A stretch of 64,000 bases of DNA, taken from assembly GCA_030760725.1 (NCBI GenBank), contig JASWHV010000012.1, positions 49,073,652 through 49,137,651 on the forward strand, in the 5' to 3' direction. This DNA comes from Neostapfia colusana (lineage: Eukaryota; Streptophyta; Magnoliopsida; Poales; Poaceae). Below are positions 22,612 to 33,114 of this stretch, one piece after another; position 1 is the first letter of the stretch, and each line of letters opens with the position of its first letter. The translations under genes were made by a program, and so were the position numbers. The notes below the pieces were generated by a model, which saw only the letters and a list, made by a program, of their open reading frames with translations, searched no databases and was not told the origin of the DNA.

Positions 22612-23395
22612 CGCGGCCTGGTCTCCCTTTTCCGCAGAGACGAGCTCCGGGTGCGCCACGTGTCTGGCGGGCGGGACCTCCCTCTCCCTCAGAGGTGAGC
22701 TCCGCGTGCGCCACACGTCTGGCGGGCGGGACCTCCCTCTCCCTCAGAGGCGAGCTGCGCGTACGCCACGTGTTAGTGCCGGACCTCCCCTCTATTCGGA
22801 GGTGAGCTTTGAGAGTGCCACGTGTTAGTTCCGGACCTCCCCTCTCTTCGGAGGTGAGCTCTGAGAATGCCACGTGTCAAGCAGCATCGGACCTCCCTTT
22901 TGCTCGGAGATGAGCTCCGAGGTCGACACGTGTTCCATAGTGTCGGACCTCCCTTCTCCTCGGAGGTGAGCTCCGAGGACGACACGTGTCCCGTAGTGTC
23001 AGACCTCCCTGAGGCGAGCTCCGGGGCGACACGTGTCCAGCAGGACCGGACCTCTCGAAGGCGAGCTCCGAGGGTGACACATGTCCGTCGGGACGGGACC
23101 TCACTCCCTTCGCGGGAGGGTGAGCTCTGAGAGCGACACGTGTCCCACGGGATTGTGCCTTGCTTCTCCGCAGAGACTAGCTCCGAAGGTGACACGTGTC
23201 CTGCGGGGCTGGCCTCGCTTCTCCGTAGAGGCTAGCTCCGAGGGCAACACGTGTCCCATGGGGCCGGACCTCGCCCCCTCCGCAGAGGCAAGCTCCGAGC
23301 CTGCCACATAGCCATCAGTGCCGGACCTCATCCCCCTCCGCGGGAATGAGCTCCGAAGGCGCCACGTGGCCAGCGGGCCGCGGGAAGTGTCTACA
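22612..23395. repeat. GC-rich tandem array in the 5' LTR, continued after Cassandra
   Basis: Continues the array interrupted at 21856 by Cassandra, with the same GAGCTCCG and CACGTGTC boxes as 12204-13072. ORFs called on both strands here are repeats of the same low-complexity motif and are not genes. Confidence 0.85.
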
Positions 23396-23515
23396 TCGCT
23401 CTCGGCGGATTGGAATTGGCTCTTTTTAGCTATCTTTCACCGTTCTACTTCTTTTAAAATGTTTCCTATATGAAATATGAATGCATGCATGAATTACGAA
23501 GTTGAGGGTGTTACA

Positions 23516-25009
23516 CCGCTGTTGTTGAACCACTGAATGTGGTATGGTTGAGGGTGTGCTCTTGTTGTCAACCCAAGTTTCTTGACCAAATCCGTGTTGA
23601 CCAAGTTATTGCAGCTGCGTCCATTAATTATAGTGTGCACATGGCAGTCCTTGATGATGAGGAACATGTGAAAAGATTGTGTTGTTGTAGCTTGTCATCC
23701 GCCTCAACTTTGGAGCTCCAACCACGCTGCACAAGTATGCTTCTATAATTTTCCATTGCTGCAGTACCAAGTACCTCTTTATCTGTGCTATAGTGGTCAT
23801 CTTTTGGTCCTGCAACATTAGTAGAAAGAGAATATTTATCTTCAACATCCAAAGTACTATCATACCCGCCATCATCTCGTGCTATGTATGCTCGTTTGCT
23901 AGGGCAATATTTCATCACATGACCAACTCCCTGGCAGCGGTGACACTTAATGTCGGAAGTTCGACTCGTGGAAGGAGTGGAAGACGCAGGCTTGAATGGT
24001 GTCGTCTTGCTGCCCTCCGGCGCGCGAGAAAATGGAGCAGTAGGTGAAGTTCGTTGGCCACCATTGGATGGTGTAGTGGCTGTAAGAGAACTCAAAGATG
24101 GAGCTTTTTTGGATGGTGTAGATGTCGAACGCGGTGTGAAGATGCCCCTCGTGCATTGTTGCTGCTGCTGTTAGCGACCCTGCAATTCTTTTTCTGCCAA
24201 CATAGCCAGCTGAAATAATCTGTTAACAGTATCATATTCCTTATAATCAACAATGTCCTCAATTTCACGCCTCAACCCTCCATAAAAACGAGCTATTTTA
24301 TCATCCATGTCCTCTACTACCCCACAGTGCAACATACCCTTTCGTAACTCTTGATAATACTCCTCTACGGACATGTTACCTTGGTCCAAGCGCTGCAATT
24401 TTTTGCGAAGGTCCCGCTGAAAAGAAGGAGGAACAAAACGAACACGCATAGCTTTCTTTAATCTATTATCCCATGTTGGAGGATCAGTTCTAGTTTTAAC
24501 AAGTTCATTCCATCATATGATAGCAAAATCCTTAAACTCACTAGTGGCTTGACGAACTCTATGTTGTTCGGGAACAAGGTGGGCATTAAATTTCTGCTCT
24601 ACTGTCATCTCCCAATCAACATATGCCTCAACATCATAAGCACCAGAAAAAGAGGGTATAGTAAATTTGACTTTAGAAAAAGGATCATCAAGAGGGCGAT
24701 AAAATTGTTATGACGATCATTGTAATTATAACGATTATTACCTCTCATACCTCGTAGATAAAGTGGAAGTCGTGGTTGATTGTTATGATCTTCCATATTA
24801 TAAGCAACGTCTTTACGATCTTCAGCGAGAGGCAGCCGCGCCTCAAGAGTATCCATCCGAACAACAAGATCAGCAATTTGGCGATTCAAGGTCGTCAATG
24901 ATGCCTCTATTGATGCGTGGGTTTTGGTGAACATATCTGTCATTTCCCTCATTATGTCACGCAACTTAGCATGTTGAACACATTCATCATCTCTTTTATC
25001 TTCTGCCAT
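23516..25009 (-). pseudogene. gag and protease N-part of the CRM-like gypsy element
   Basis: On the minus strand from the ATG at 25009 (MAEDKRDDECVQHAKL): an N-terminal helical region (DMFTKTHASIEASLTTLNRQIADLV, about residues 24-48), then after a frameshift near 24700 the gag core (YDVEAYVDWEM, VRFVPPSFQRDLRKKLQRLD, SVEEYYQELRKG). A Ser/Thr/Pro-rich spacer follows, then a CCHC knuckle, CHRCQGVGHVMKYC (about 23900-23945), and RDDGGYDSTLDVED. The protease start reads INGRSCNN where the family has DGGSC, so the catalytic Asp appears to be Asn. A stop lies at about 24168-24170 and a frameshift near 23630. The frame is cut at 23515 by the Tekay insertion and resumes at 9955. Confidence 0.9.
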
Positions 25010-26292
25010 TGTTAGTAGTAAATAAAAGACAACAAAAATATGTTATCCCTATCAACTAAAAAGGATAGTGGCAATGTGAAAAGTGGAAGGAAGGAAACAA
25101 TCTCTCTCTCTCAAGCGTCTTACCACATTCTTACAAGTGTTCTTACTGACACAGCAGGTGGTAAACGGTGGATGGTGAGAACCAATGAAGCGTGGAGTGA
25201 TTGCAAAGGTACCTGTTCTGCTCAAGAGGAAAAGTGGAGCTTGGATGGCATAATATGGTAGCTAATAAGCAAAAATCATTAACAGCAAACACAAAGTTAA
25301 ATAAGTATTCAATGTAGGAACTGTTGCTGGTTAACAAGTGTTCTAGGCCTAGCACAACACAAAGCAGTAGAAAGGCAAATAGAAGATCAGGAATATATAA
25401 CCAACAAGTACAGCACAAATGTATAAGCCAACTGTTTTCAAGTGTGTGCTGTCAATGCTTTAATATCTGTGCTCTCTTCACTATTTTTTTATTTTTTAAT
25501 ATTTTTCTGATATTTTTTTGTTTACTCAAGAGCACGAAAATAGGAAGCACACAACTTTGCAGCTCAATTGGATGTAAGATGTGGCCTATAGAAAATCAGA
25601 AAGATTCTTAAAAATTGGTGCTAAAACTTTGGAGGCCGGATAGTCTATCTTCCGAGGCGAATTTGGCCAAACAAATTTTGCCGAACACGGCGAAGCAATG
25701 GAAAATCGGTTGCAAAATTTTGAGTAGATCAATTTAAAAAAAACACGCGATTTTGAGTTCGTATGCAAAAGTTATGGATGTTTCAAGGTAGGCTACCCGA
25801 GTTACTGTTTTTTATGTTGATTCAAACTCGGTTTTGAAAAAGGTCTCGTAATAGGATGTGAAAAACAATTGAAATTTAGCAACGACGACTGATGGGATGT
25901 TGTGTGATAAATCAAGGAGGACTGGCACAATGGTTTGTCACCTGTTCTAGGGCTGGCGATGCGGGAGTTCACGCAAGGCAGCTAGCTAGGGCAAACCGAT
26001 GATCTTGGTGGATCGGTTTGTTGTTTAGGGATTGTGGAATAGGTGAGCAGCAAGAAAAACAAGGAAGAAAAAATGATAACTACGACCCAAAAACACAAAA
26101 CTAAATCAGCAATAAGACTCGACCACACGAATGCAAACTCAACAATGCAAACTGAAAAACGAAACTTGCAGGCACTATGGTCTAGGAATCGGTAAACACG
26201 ATATGTTTTTTTATGGCTTTTTCTGTGGACTCTAGGTATGAAAAACAAAAACTAATCTAGTGGGAAATAAAAGTACCTCACGGGCAACCTGG
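25010..26292 (-). other. 5' untranslated leader of the CRM-like element
   Basis: About 1.28 kb between the primer site and gag. No credible frame is seen on either strand; the called ORFs are short and low in complexity. Nothing else is recognised. Confidence 0.7.
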
Positions 26293-26304
26293 CTCTGATA
26301 CCAA
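26293..26304 (-). other. Primer-binding site of the CRM-like element
   Basis: Plus-strand CTCTGATACCAA within GGCTCTGATACCAA, i.e. TTGGTATCAGAGCC on the minus strand. This is a perfect match to the tRNA-iMet type and directly abuts the 5' LTR. Confidence 0.85.
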
Positions 26305-26305
26305 T

Positions 26306-27168
26306 TGATGAGTGGTTTAGGCCCGATCTTCCGAAAGGTAGGTCGATTGAAGTAGAGATCTTGACGTTGATGATCTGAGGCACTCGAGCAGACCTGAATA
26401 CCCCTGCAATTACTGCATCCCTGCTCCGTTGGTTATCAACCATGATTCACACGCTTGACATTGCCAAGAAGGCTATCCGTGCAGGTGCAACCGAGAACAC
26501 AAGCAAGAACGATGAAGATGCAATCTGAAATTGCGAAATTGGGGTCTCACAAACCGTAGAACGGCGAAATCGTTTAACCTAAGCAAAACCCACCGAATTT
26601 GGCCGGTGGCTACAGTATTTAAAGGCTAGGGTTCTGCCATAAGACCCTTAGACGCGTCCTTAATGGACTCATACGGGATACAAGGCCCAAAAGCCCAATA
26701 CGGTGGTGCAGCAACGGGCAGAACTCTTAATTCGACTTGTTTCGACAATTCCCAATGACCCTGGCGAATTTTAATGTGGGACCAGATCCATTGGAAAGTT
26801 TATCTTCTCATCTTTCCATGCATATGTAGAACGTCGAAAACGGAGTCCGTATGCATCCTGGGCATCCGTTTTTAGATGGACTGCTCTTGGACTCCGAGTT
26901 GAACGCGAGTCCGAGTTGGCGACTGTTTCCATCAACTTGTGGACGTCCCATCTAGTTCTCCACGTCCCCAAATCCTCCTCCCTTTACTTGTTGATCATGT
27001 CCATGGTTCCTAATAACAATTAAATCATTAAATAGCAATCCATTCTCAAACTCACATGGGTAGGAAGTTAGGAACGAGTTCATCTGCTGATTTAGTAACC
27101 GTGATCGTGCTCTTGTGATTGGTCCTTGTATATCAATGTGAGTATCCACTGTTGTGATGTCCTCATCA
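26306..27168 (-). repeat. 5' LTR of the CRM-like gypsy element
   Basis: 863 bp, pairs with 6017-6878. On the minus strand it starts TGATGAGGACATCACAAC. The small ORF seen in it is the copy of the pol C-terminus (PITRARSRLLNQQMNSF) that is encoded by the LTR. Confidence 0.92.
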
Positions 27169-27173
27169 ACTCC

Positions 27174-28612
27174 CCTCAACAAAATGGGGTGGCTTAAAGG
27201 AAGAATAGGACTCTTATTGAGATGGCAAGAACCATCCTTGATGAGTACAAGACGTTGGACCGGTTTTGGGCGGAAGCGGTTAACAACGCTTGCCATGCCA
27301 TAAACCGGTTGTACCTTCATCGACTTTTGAAGAAGACGTCTTACGAACTTCTAACCGTTAACAAACCCAACATCTCTTATTTTCGTGTCTTTGGGAGCAA
27401 GTATTATATTCTCAACAAGAATCCTAGGACTTCAAAGTTTGCTTCAAAGTCCGATGAAGATTTCTTGCTTGGCTATGACTCAAACACCTACGCCTGTCGT
27501 GTTTTCAACAAATCTTCCGGAATTGTTGAAATAGCAAGAGACGTAGTGTTTGATGAGACTAATGGCTCCCAAGTGGAGCAAGTTGATCAAAGTGTGCTAG
27601 ATAGAGAAGAGGCTCCACAAGAAGCACTTAAAAGGATGGCACTTGGAGACATTTTCCCTCAACAACATCCTCAAGACTCAAATGATCATCCAACAAACGA
27701 AGATACGTCTCCTTCCCACGATCAAGCTCAAGATGAGCAAGGTCAACCTCAACAAGATCAAAACGATCAAAGTCAAGAAGGAGGATTAGATCAAGGGGGA
27801 GACGAAGAAAAGAACGACGATGTAGATGAAGATCAAAGAGTCCAACCACCCCATCCAAGAGTGCACCAAAGTGTTCAACGGGATCATCCCGTCGAGAACA
27901 TACTAGTAGACATCTACAAAGGGGTAACCACTCGTTCTCGAATGGCTAACTTTTGTGAACATTACTCTTTTGTTTCCTCTTTGGACCCTCGCAAGGTAGA
28001 AGAACTTTAAGATCCGGATTGGGTGGTGGCCATGCAAGAGGAACTCAACAATTTTGAAAGAAATCAAGTACGGGAACTCGTGAAGCGACCCAACGCAAAT
28101 GTTGTGGGAACCAAGTGGGTATTCCGCAACAAGCAAGACGAGTATAGGGTTGTAACAAGAAACAAGGCAAGACTTGTAGCAAAGGGATATGCATAAGTAG
28201 AAGATTCGGAATACGATGAAACTTTTGCTCCTGTAGCTAGGCTTGAATCAATTCGTATCTTGCTTACCTTTGATACTCACCATGATTTCTAGCTATACCA
28301 AATGGATGTGAAAACCACTTTCCTCAATGGTCCGATCAAGGAGGAAGTGTACGTGGAGCAACAACTCGGATTTGAGGACGATAAGTATCCTAATCATGTC
28401 TTTAAACTTTGAAAAGCCCTCTATGGCCTCAAATAAGCTCCTAGAGCTTGGTGAGTGTCTTAGAGACTTTCTCATTAAAAATGGTTTTAGGATAGGGAAG
28501 GCCGACTATACACTCTTCACCAAGCATTTAACGATGATTTATTTGTGTGCCAAATATATGTCGATGAAATTATATTTGGTTCTACTAACAATGTTTTTGT
28601 GATGAGTTTTCA
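27174..28612 (+). pseudogene. copia pol, second part: integrase C-half and RT
   Basis: Resumes the split integrase: PQQNGVA, then a TAA stop where the third catalytic residue (Glu of the GVxERKN motif) is expected, then RKNRTLIEMARTILDE. The C-terminal integrase region and an acidic, Gln-rich linker (residues about 150-230 of the open frame 27222-28010) follow, then RT (GTKWVFRNK, ARLVAKGY, FAPVARLESIR, MDVKTTFLNG, KALYGLK, APRAW). Stops lie at 28008-28010, near 28196, 28291, 28411, 28435 and 28452. The catalytic box reads YVDE (28557-28568) instead of YVDD. A frameshift near 28600 leads into RNase H. Dead. Confidence 0.92.
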
Positions 28613-28635
28613 AAGATAATGACCGAAAGGTCGAG

Positions 28636-29496
28636 ATGTCAATTATGGGGGAACTAAAGTTCTTCCTAGGATTTCAAGTCAAACAACTCAAGGAAGGAAC
28701 GTTCATAAGTCAAACCAAGTATACTCAAGACATACTCAAGAGGTTCAACATGGACAAAGCCAAACCCATCAATACTCCAATGGGAACCAACGGACACCTT
28801 GACCTCAATGAAGATGGTCCAAGTGTGGACCAAAAGGTATTTTGTTCCATGATAGGTTCCTTGCTTTATCTTTATGCATCTAGGCCCGACATAATGCTTA
28901 GTGTGTGTATGTGTGCACGGTTCCAAGCCGCTCCTAAGGAGTGTCACTTGACAGCCATTAAGAGGATTCTTAGATATTTGGTTCACACTCCTAACCTAGG
29001 ACTTTGGTATCCCAAGGGATACAAGTTCAATCTTATCGGATACTCCGATGCCGATTATGCCGGTTGTAAAGTAGATAGGAAGATCACGTCTGAGACTTGC
29101 GAATTCCTTGGTAGGCCCTTGGTTTCGTGGTCTTCAAAGAAACAAAACTCCATTGCCTTATCCGCAGCCGAAGCGGAGTACGTAGCAGCCGGGAGTTATT
29201 GTGCAGAACTCCTATGGATGCGACAAACTCTTAGGAACTATGGTTACACTTTAAGACATATTCCACTCGTATGTGACAATGTGAGTTCCATCAAGATTGC
29301 TCACAATCCCGTGGAGCATCCTAGACCCAAACACATTGATATCCGTCACCATTTCCTGCGAGATCACTCTATCAAGGGAGATATTGTTATCTCTCATGTT
29401 AGGAGTGAGAAGCAATTGGCGGATATTTTCACCAAACCCCTTGATGAGAAACGTTTTTGTGACCTAAGGAGTGAACTAAATATTCTATATTTTTGA
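28636..29496 (+). pseudogene. copia RNase H and RT C-terminus, 286 open codons
   Basis: An intact frame to the natural end of pol: GELKFFLGFQVKQ (end of RT), then YTQDILKRFNM, INTPMGT, and the RNase H domain with GYSDADYAGCKVDRK (catalytic Asp), WSSKKQNSIALSAAEAEYVA (catalytic Glu), CDNVSSIKIAHNP, HIDIRHHFLRD and ADIFTKPL. The M at 28636 is internal to the polyprotein and not a real start. No stop occurs, unlike the preceding RT. Confidence 0.92.
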
Positions 29497-30492
29497 AACG
29501 TTGCTTGAGTCGTGCACATCTATTTGTTACATGTATATAAACTTCAAAAATTGTATGCTTTCAAAATTCTACCCTAATCTCTCTTACTTTGTGGAAACTA
29601 TGTTCAAAAGGATTCTTTGTCAAATATGGTCATTGTTTGTTTGATGTATGCTTACTGACCATATTTGTCAAAGATTTGCAAAAACTTGTCCAAAAAGGAT
29701 CATATTCTTGACCTAAAATTTGAATTATATGAAATTTCAGCTTATAGCCGGACTAGTCCGCCCATGGGCCGGACAAGTCTGAGATGTCTAGGTCGGACTT
29801 CTCAGCGGACAAGTCCAAACCGGACTAGTCCGCCTAGGAGGCCGAACAAGTCCGGCTCCGGAGAAGTTCGGCTCTGGTCCGTAAACCGGACTTGTTCGTG
29901 CATCAGGCCGGACTAGTCCGACCCTTGGGGACTTAACCTCCCAGGGGCGGCCAGACCACCTCTCTCTCCTCACACTCAACTCTCAACTCTCTCTTAAGCG
30001 GGAAACGCCCCCCATTGGTGATTTTCGCTTTTCTCCACCAAAAATCTCGTACAATCCACGGATTGGATCCCTAAGGAGTGCGGAAATCCTTCCCCGTGCT
30101 TCGTTGCTCAAGTTTCGCCTCCGATTTCATCACATTTGGAGATTTGAAGAGGTATTCTTGACCTACCCAAAAATCCTTCCTTTTCTTCATTCTTATGTTT
30201 TTTCTAGAAACCTCTTCACAAATGTTGTTCCTCAAGTCATTGTGATCGTAGCCTAGGAGTATTGCGACTTGATTCGAAGTTTTTGCGAAAAATTGTTAGG
30301 GTTAGGGTTCTTTTTGTGTAACCCGGACTAGTCCGGTTTCTGGGGGACAAGTCCATTCTCGGGCGGACTAGTATGGCCCCTTAACGTACAAGTCTGATCT
30401 ACATAGGAGAAACCCCAACTTTAGCCATTTTTAGTGAATTCTTTCGCAATATTCCACTTCCTTGACCTCTTATCTCTTGTTTCTCAGGCAAT
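29497..30492 (+). repeat. Spacer between pol and the third ORF, with a second palindrome array
   Basis: No gene. At 29747-29920 and 30322-30376 it carries repeated CCGGACTAGTCCG / CCGGACAAGTCC motifs like those of the LTR, outside any LTR. The rest is AT-rich or TC-rich. It could act as promoter or processing signal for the downstream ORF; that is inference. Confidence 0.75.
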
Positions 30493-32262
30493 ATGTCGGA
30501 CTCCAACCAAAACTCTCCTCTTGCAAGTCCCGCGGCCGAGGAGGCTCGAAAAGCCCTCCATTGGCATATTGCCGAAGAGAGGGCGGCAAAGGAGGCCCAA
30601 GCGGCTAAGGATGCCATCATTCAAGAGGCAAGAACAAAGAAGAGACATGATCTCGACGAGCAGGCACAGATTTCCAAAGCCGTTGAAGAATCCTTGGCGG
30701 ATCAACGGAAGAAGAAAAGGGCCGAATGTGAAGCCCATAGCTCCCAGGCTGCTAGTGCCATAGAGCCCAAGAGGAAAAAGCTGGTCACATTGGGAGAGAA
30801 AGAGCGGAAAAAAGAGAAGGAGAAAGAACCTGAGGGTAGGATTCTCCGTGACCCGAAGAAAGGCAAGGCTCCACTTCCCAAGGAGCCCAAGAACAAAAAG
30901 GCAACTGCCAAGGCACTGACAAAGAGGGCAGGAGGCATAGTAATCAGGGAAAAGGGGCAACCGAAGCCCATTGGTCCCCTGAAGATGGCTGCCCCTGCTA
31001 GAGATCCAAACCGGCAGCCCAACAATGCGGCATATGTGTTCAAAGGAAAGGGTGCTGAGAAGGCGAGAAGGCTGAGAATGGATAAAGTCTATGACTATGA
31101 GAAGCACACAGCCGACCCTAGGTTTTGGTGTGACTTCCATTACGACTACTACCGCCTAGTATACTTAAAGATGAAGACTCCAGTCGCTCAAGCTCAATGG
31201 GTGGATCGGGATTACATGGCCAAAAGGAAGCATAAAGCTTTTGATGCCGTGATTGAAGCCGCAAAGCGCCATGGAATCAAGAAAATCATGAGTTTCAAGT
31301 ATGATTGGAACATCAAAGTGATTGTGCAGTTTTACACCACCGTGTACTTCTCCACATACGGTGACCGAAAAATCACTTGGATGACTCATGGATAGCAGTA
31401 CTCAGCCACATATGAGGAGTTTGCTCGGATACTTGGCCTTGAGGAGCACCTGGACCATGAGATCATCATTTCCAACCTCAAGGCAGTGGATAGGGATCAG
31501 CTTGACTACATGTATCCTAGTCATGTTCCCTATGAGGCAGGGCTTGCTAGGAACATCAAGCCATTTTATAGCATCCTCAACCGGATTTTGAGGAGAACCA
31601 TTGCCCCTAAGGATAGAGATGCAGGGGTGATTCAAGGAAACTTAAGGCATCTCCTCCTGTTGATTGATGGTGAAGAGAAGTTCAACCTCGTTGAGCACAT
31701 CTATGATGACATATTCAACATCTCTCACACTCCTAACCGCTCATGTGGGTATGCACCATATATCATGTGCTTAATTGAGAAGGTGTCAGGGCTTGTCTTC
31801 GTCAAGGATGTGACTCATCGACGTATCCATCCTCAGCTGCCCCCAATTGTGCCAGAACCTTCCAGAAGGAAAAATGCCCAACCTCCTTCCAGCTCAGTGG
31901 CTCCTTCATCACCTCCTCCTCCACAGTCGATGAGCGGATTCTTCAAGTGCTTCAACGCGCTCTTCGCCTCATGTCGGCGTGTGGAGGTCCAGACTCGACA
32001 CATGGAGAGGCGTTAGGAGAAGTACCTCAAGGTTGTGTGCGACAAGCTTGAGGTGCCTATGTCTCCCCCCGAGGAGAGTGATGGGGAGCTCACTCCTTAT
32101 CCACAGTTCACCACTAATGAGCTTGCCCAGTTTAGGGAAGATGGAAGCTCTTCCAAGGCCGTGCCTCCATCCACTGCCATCGATGACGAGGAAGATGATA
32201 CGGAGGTCACGGAGAGCGATGAAGATGGCGATGAAGAAGAAGACGATAAAGATGACGAGTAG
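30493..32262 (+). pseudogene. Third ORF of the copia element (envelope position), function unknown
   Basis: One frame of 590 codons from ATG 30493 (MSDSNQNSPLASP), broken only by TAG at 31393-31395 and at 32014-32016. N-terminal third: charged Ala/Glu/Lys-rich helix (about residues 10-140) with KKGKAP and KRKK basic stretches. Middle: a globular part (WCDFHYDYYRLVYLKMKTPVAQAQW, KYDWNIKVIVQFYTTVYF, then after the stop YSATYEEFARILGLEE, NRILRRTIAPKDRD, SCGYAPYIMCLIEKVSG). This resembles the plant-specific domain often labelled putative plant transposon protein. C-terminus: Pro/Ser spacer and a highly acidic tail (DDEEDDTEV ... DDKDDE). I see no signal peptide and no clear membrane segment, so envelope function is not supported. 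Its position is the one held by envelope-like genes in Sireviruses. It is far less damaged than gag and RT of the same element. Confidence 0.75.
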
Positions 32263-32659
32263 ACTTAGGCATATCTTCTTTCTTTTTTTTTCTTTTTTGG
32301 TGCCTTGATGCCAAAGGGGGAGAGATGGAAGAGGATGTCTCTTTTATCATCTTCTAGACTTGTAATAGATCCTTGGACATGACTATCTCTATGTTTATGC
32401 ATTGTGTCTCTTTTGTGTAAGACTATGTGTGGACCTTATGCTTATATTTGATCATTGTTGCCCTTTGCTATGTTTTATTGTCTTATCGCATTTTTTGAGC
32501 ACAACACGTAGGCACCCCACCATAACATGTGAATGTATGTCAACTTCCCTCTTTTACGCATACATCCAGGGGGACTTATGCATACACTCACTTGTTACGA
32601 AAATCAAATTTCTACCTCTTATGTTGAAACTTAATGTGTTGTCATCAGTCATCAATCAC
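32263..32659 (+). other. 3' untranslated region of the copia element
   Basis: T-rich after the stop of the third ORF. Holds an extra purine run, CAAAGGGGGAGAG (about 32312-32325), like the true polypurine tract; multiple such tracts are known from Sireviruses. No gene seen. Confidence 0.65.
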
Positions 32660-32673
32660 CAAAAAGGGGGAGA
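32660..32673 (+). other. Polypurine tract of the copia element
   Basis: CAAAAAGGGGGAGA directly before the 3' LTR. Confidence 0.85.
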
Positions 32674-33114
32674 TTATAAGTGCATCTAGGTATCCCCGTG
32701 GGTTTTTGGATGATTGATGATGACAATTAAGAGACTAATGAGCTGAGATGATCATAAGCACATGATATTTCCAAGGTGGACACCTAAACTCTCAAAAAGG
32801 AAAAGGATGAAGAACGGCGTCAAAGACTCAAAGAGTAGAAATTAGGGTTTCATTTGAGTCTTTAGTAGGCTAGCCGTGTTAGAGTGAGAGTGTGTGTGTG
32901 TCAAGTGCATTGAGATCATAGAAGAGAGCTCAAAGCGTTAGAAGTGTCAAATCCTTAGTGGAGAGTGCTAGTGAGGTAAACTCGGGTAGGCCGGACTTGT
33001 ATGGGCCAGAGGCCAGACTAGTCCGGAGTCCTACGGCTTAGTTCATTTTGGGGCGTACTAAGAGTTCCTGACTGAGTTCAGACTTGTCCGTTTGGGGACG
33101 GACTAGTCCGGTTC

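Larger units (their letters stand above)
9956..23515 (-). mobile_element. Tekay/Del-type chromovirus (Ty3/gypsy) inside the CRM-like element
   Basis: LTRs at 9956-13192 (3' LTR) and 18215-23515 (5' LTR, enlarged) start and end with the same sequence (plus strand TGTGACGCCCGG ... GAGGGTGTTACA). They are flanked by a perfect TSD, CCGCT (9951-9955 and 23516-23520). Reading across the TSD restores the host element's protease phrase. A tRNA-iMet primer site lies beside 18215 and a polypurine tract beside 13192. Coding order on the minus strand is gag, protease, RT, RNase H, integrase, chromodomain. A real chromodomain-like end (TWNKVIRWCKVQWSHH) and LTRs of about 3.2 kb support the Tekay/Del clade. 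The 5' LTR is about 2 kb longer because of an internal duplication and a Cassandra insertion. Confidence 0.93.
18215..23515 (-). repeat. 5' LTR of the inner Tekay-like element, internally duplicated
   Basis: It is 5301 bp against 3237 bp for its partner. From 18215 it follows the partner to about 20696, inside the GC-rich array. It then jumps back at 20697 to the segment starting CTCATTCTACTACATCCACAA, so about 1.2 kb including the promoter is present twice. The second copy (20697 onward) is closer to the 3' LTR than the first, for instance in sharing the phrase AACAAGGTGTAAGGATC. A Cassandra TRIM sits in the second copy. Two TATA boxes result (20401-20408 and 21625-21632, minus strand). Confidence 0.88.
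6017..27168 (-). mobile_element. Ty3/gypsy retrotransposon (CRM-like chromovirus?) inserted in the copia integrase
   Basis: LTRs of 862-863 bp (6017-6878 and 26306-27168) read inward on the minus strand. They are flanked by a perfect 5 bp TSD, ACTCC (6012-6016 and 27169-27173). The primer site lies at 26293-26304, next to the right LTR, and a polypurine tract lies next to the left LTR. Coding order on the minus strand is gag, protease, RT, RNase H, integrase (gypsy order). The pol frame runs into the 3' LTR. That feature and the LTR start TGATGAGGACATC recall grass centromeric (CRM) elements, but I see no clear chromodomain, so the lineage is an inference. By eye the first 125 bp of the two LTRs differ at about a dozen sites, nearly all transitions. 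Its protease region is split by the Tekay-like element at 9956-23515. Confidence 0.92.

Noticed and set aside
26952..27320. ORF spanning the gypsy LTR and copia integrase on the minus strand
   Set aside because: It joins the LTR-coded pol tail to antisense copia sequence across the insertion joint.
30493..32262. Calling the third copia ORF an envelope gene
   Set aside because: Position fits, but no signal peptide, membrane segment or fusion-like stretch is visible.
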